Assembly: GCA_025331565.1 (NCBI GenBank)
Contig: JAFREQ010000076.1
Coordinates: forward strand, 558,001-622,000
Direction of reading: 5' to 3'
Length of the DNA stretch: 64,000 nucleotides
Origin: Holacanthus passer
Taxonomy: Eukaryota > Chordata > Actinopteri > Pomacanthidae
A program made the translations under genes and the position numbers. A model generated the notes under the pieces. The model saw only the letters and a program-made list of their open reading frames with translations. It had not been told where the DNA came from and did not search any database. Below are positions 62,111-64,000 of the stretch, in pieces. Position 1 is the stretch's first letter. Every line of letters begins with the position of its first letter.

Positions 62111-62452
62111 GGGGGTTGCTCACAGCTAGAAGATCCCTGGTTCGTGTCCCGGTTAGGACGCTTGGGATCTTTCTGTGTGGAGTTTGCATGTTCCCCCTGT
62201 GCAGCGTGGGTTTTCACCGGGTACTCCAGCTTCCTCCCACAGTCCAAAAACATGCTGAGGTTAATTGAATATTCTAAATTGTCCGTAGTTGTGAATGTGG
62301 TTGTTTGTCCTGTGTGTGGCCCTGCGATGGACTGGCGACCTGTCCAGGGTGTTCCCTGCCTTCGCCCTAAGTCGGCTGGGATAGGCTCCAGCCCCCCCGC
62401 GACCCTGCAGAGGATCAAGCGGTGTACAGATGTACAGATAATGGATGGATGG
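62111..62452 (+). mobile_element. tRNA-headed teleost retroposon (SINE-like) with GGAT tail
   Basis: The element begins in a tRNA-like region with a B-box-like GGTTCGTGTCC at 62139-62149; the A-box part is largely missing, so the 5' end is truncated. It continues with GTGTGGAGTTTGCATGTTCC, GTGGGTTTTCACCGGGTACT, CTTCCTCCCACAGTCCAAAA, CTGCGATGGACTGGCGACCT and GCTGGGATAGGCTCCAGCCC, and ends in (ATGG)n. This word order is a ubiquitous fish repeat. A perfect 12-bp target duplication at 62099-62110 and 62453-62464 proves retrotransposition of this copy. Frames of about 134 codons on both strands are by-products that often get predicted as proteins in fish. The LINE that mobilised it cannot be told here. 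Confidence 0.9.
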
Positions 62453-62464
62453 AAGTTGTGGACA
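62453..62464 (+). repeat. Target-site duplication, right copy
   Basis: AAGTTGTGGACA, identical to the copy at 62099-62110, directly after the (ATGG)n tail. Confidence 0.9.
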
Positions 62465-64000
62465 TTGGAACGAGCTATAAACATGTATTAACAAACAGTT
62501 CCTTATCTATGCACATCCAGCAGACATAAGGCGATGTCGTCATTCATTTGGAGTCGTGTTTCTTGGCACTGGATGGATATAAATCCAACATTCACTCTCC
62601 TTCTCTCCACCAACTCCTGAGAAAATGACTTCCTCTTTAGCTGCTAAATGCTCAGGAGCTAAATTTGTCCATGTGCTGTGTAGTGCTGGGCAGGTAACAT
62701 ACTGTGGGTTTATCAGAGCTTTTTCTGCTGAAAGCTGAAGCAGTAAATCTGAAAAATCAAATCAATATGTGTAAAGATGCTAAAACGCTGCATAGAGCTG
62801 AGTACAGAGTTGACAATTCTCTGTGGGTTTGTCACTATAGGTGACATGTTTCATATTACTTGTAGTCATTTGATCCATTATTACTGTATAGAAATATTTA
62901 TTAATTCAGCTTTAATTGAACTGATAGGCTGAATTGTCATTTTGTCTCATTGCTTTCATTCATTCAGATGCTGTGTTCATGTTAGATGTTTTTTTTTTGT
63001 TGGGAGTTGCTAAGAGCTGTTAACATTTTAACACAGCGATCAAAGACACGTGTTGATTTTAGTGTTGTTATTTCTGTATGTGTATTTCAAATTCTTCCAC
63101 ACTTGTTGCCATTTTTTGTTGATACTTTTAATCACACTTTTTTTTTTTTTTTACCTCTCTGTCCCAGAAGCAGTAATGCCCTGATCGTATCATTCACCAG
63201 CAGGGGGGCACTTTACTTCATTAGCATTTTAATTCTAACACCCAGGAGTTGTGTGCTCCGACAACTCCCAGGTGGCACATGTGAGCGAGGTGGAGCCCAT
63301 GAAAACGCCTTAGAAATCCCCAGTGACTGTACACGGTCGCTGTAGTCCTACAGCACAAATAAGAGGAAGCACAGCAACACAACAACAAACTGACAATGGG
63401 TGCCAAGAAATGTGGAGTAACGTGCAGTAGCAAGGCAAGAAACAGGCAGAACTACAATTGTTTAAAATGATATAGAATACATTTCTTAGATTCTTTTTAC
63501 ATTCACAAATGCATAAATGGATGTGTCACATTTAATGCTGGATTCATCTGAAGGCATGAAGAATAAGTGTTCTATTATTTTATTGTACTCAAAATTTCAA
63601 AAAGTATATAAAGTTTCCCCAAACTCAGCACATCAACGGCACAATTTTTGAAGGGAGGCTGCGGACTTCCTTCATGGCTGATATACTGTATTTCTGTATA
63701 CTGTATATTATCACACAATAAACTATGGAAATTTGACAAAATTGTTATTTTGTTGTAGCTTAATTTCAATTGAAACAGATGACAATCAAACGTGCTGAAC
63801 AGCAGACAACTGATATGTTATATATAAGTACTTATAGTTCTGCAATTGCTCTATGTATAAAGGCTAGTTAATATATGAAGATTGACTGGTCCAGCCCATC
63901 ATTCAAAAACAAGTGTGAGAGAGCAGCATCGTTAACCCACTTTGATTATACAACCTCCCCCACCCCCATTTTTTGGGCATCAAAAAACTATTCCATTGGC
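62465..64000. other. Non-coding sequence
   Basis: No gene recognised. It contains poly(T) of 15 at 63138-63152; otherwise AT-rich. The frame at 62986-63345 crosses two T runs and lacks a domain. Confidence 0.5.

Noticed and set aside
62068..62491. Frames of about 135 codons on both strands
   Set aside because: They lie in the tRNA-headed retroposon; such frames are frequent false protein predictions in fish.
1..64000. tRNA, rRNA, CRISPR arrays, operons, phage or bacterial elements
   Set aside because: None of their signatures were found; the window is vertebrate nuclear DNA in character.

Overview
This window looks like non-coding DNA from a ray-finned fish, probably a percomorph teleost. 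The evidence is repeat content: several interspersed repeats I recognise as common in teleost genomes (a tRNA-headed retroposon with a GGAT tail, the 'fails to match exactly but reads AAATTTCATGGYAATCCATC' family, the 'ACTTTTACTTAAGTA' family and a hAT-like terminal region), plus many long (CA)n and (CT)n microsatellites. The sequence looks AT-rich by eye. I found no intact protein-coding gene, rRNA, tRNA, CRISPR array or bacterial-type operon. Nearly all open reading frames in the window are short, overlap on both strands, run through simple repeats or resemble nothing, as expected by chance.

Layout. 1-15 kb: mostly unique sequence with microsatellites, a LINE-like 3' tail near 4.8 kb and the first copy of an unnamed dispersed repeat (8.25 kb). 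15-31 kb: a decayed BED-type zinc-finger fragment (15.5 kb), a teleost repeat at 19.2 kb, and a repeat-rich stretch at 21.9-30.1 kb with a decayed retroposon, three copies of one dispersed family and an inverted pair of another. 34.6-39.1 kb is the main transposon cluster: a hAT element with a broken transposase C-terminus, a LINE reverse-transcriptase fragment, a Gypsy RNase H fragment and a broken coiled-coil reading frame. 41-49 kb: two fold-back repeats and a short diverged duplication. 50-62 kb: mostly unique sequence with several stretches whose composition suggests conserved enhancers. At 62.1-62.46 kb lies the clearest single element, a retroposon with a perfect 12-bp target-site duplication.

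Interpretation. The lack of genes over 64 kb, with stretches rich in homeodomain-type TAATTA cores between repeats, fits a gene desert or a very long intron near a developmental regulator. That is inference; no flanking gene is visible. I saw no convincing new functional system. The most useful observations are the uncatalogued dispersed repeat with copies at 8.25, 26.7 and 48.8 kb, the dated-looking retroposon insertion, the hAT remnant, and the TAATTA cluster at 12.06 kb.
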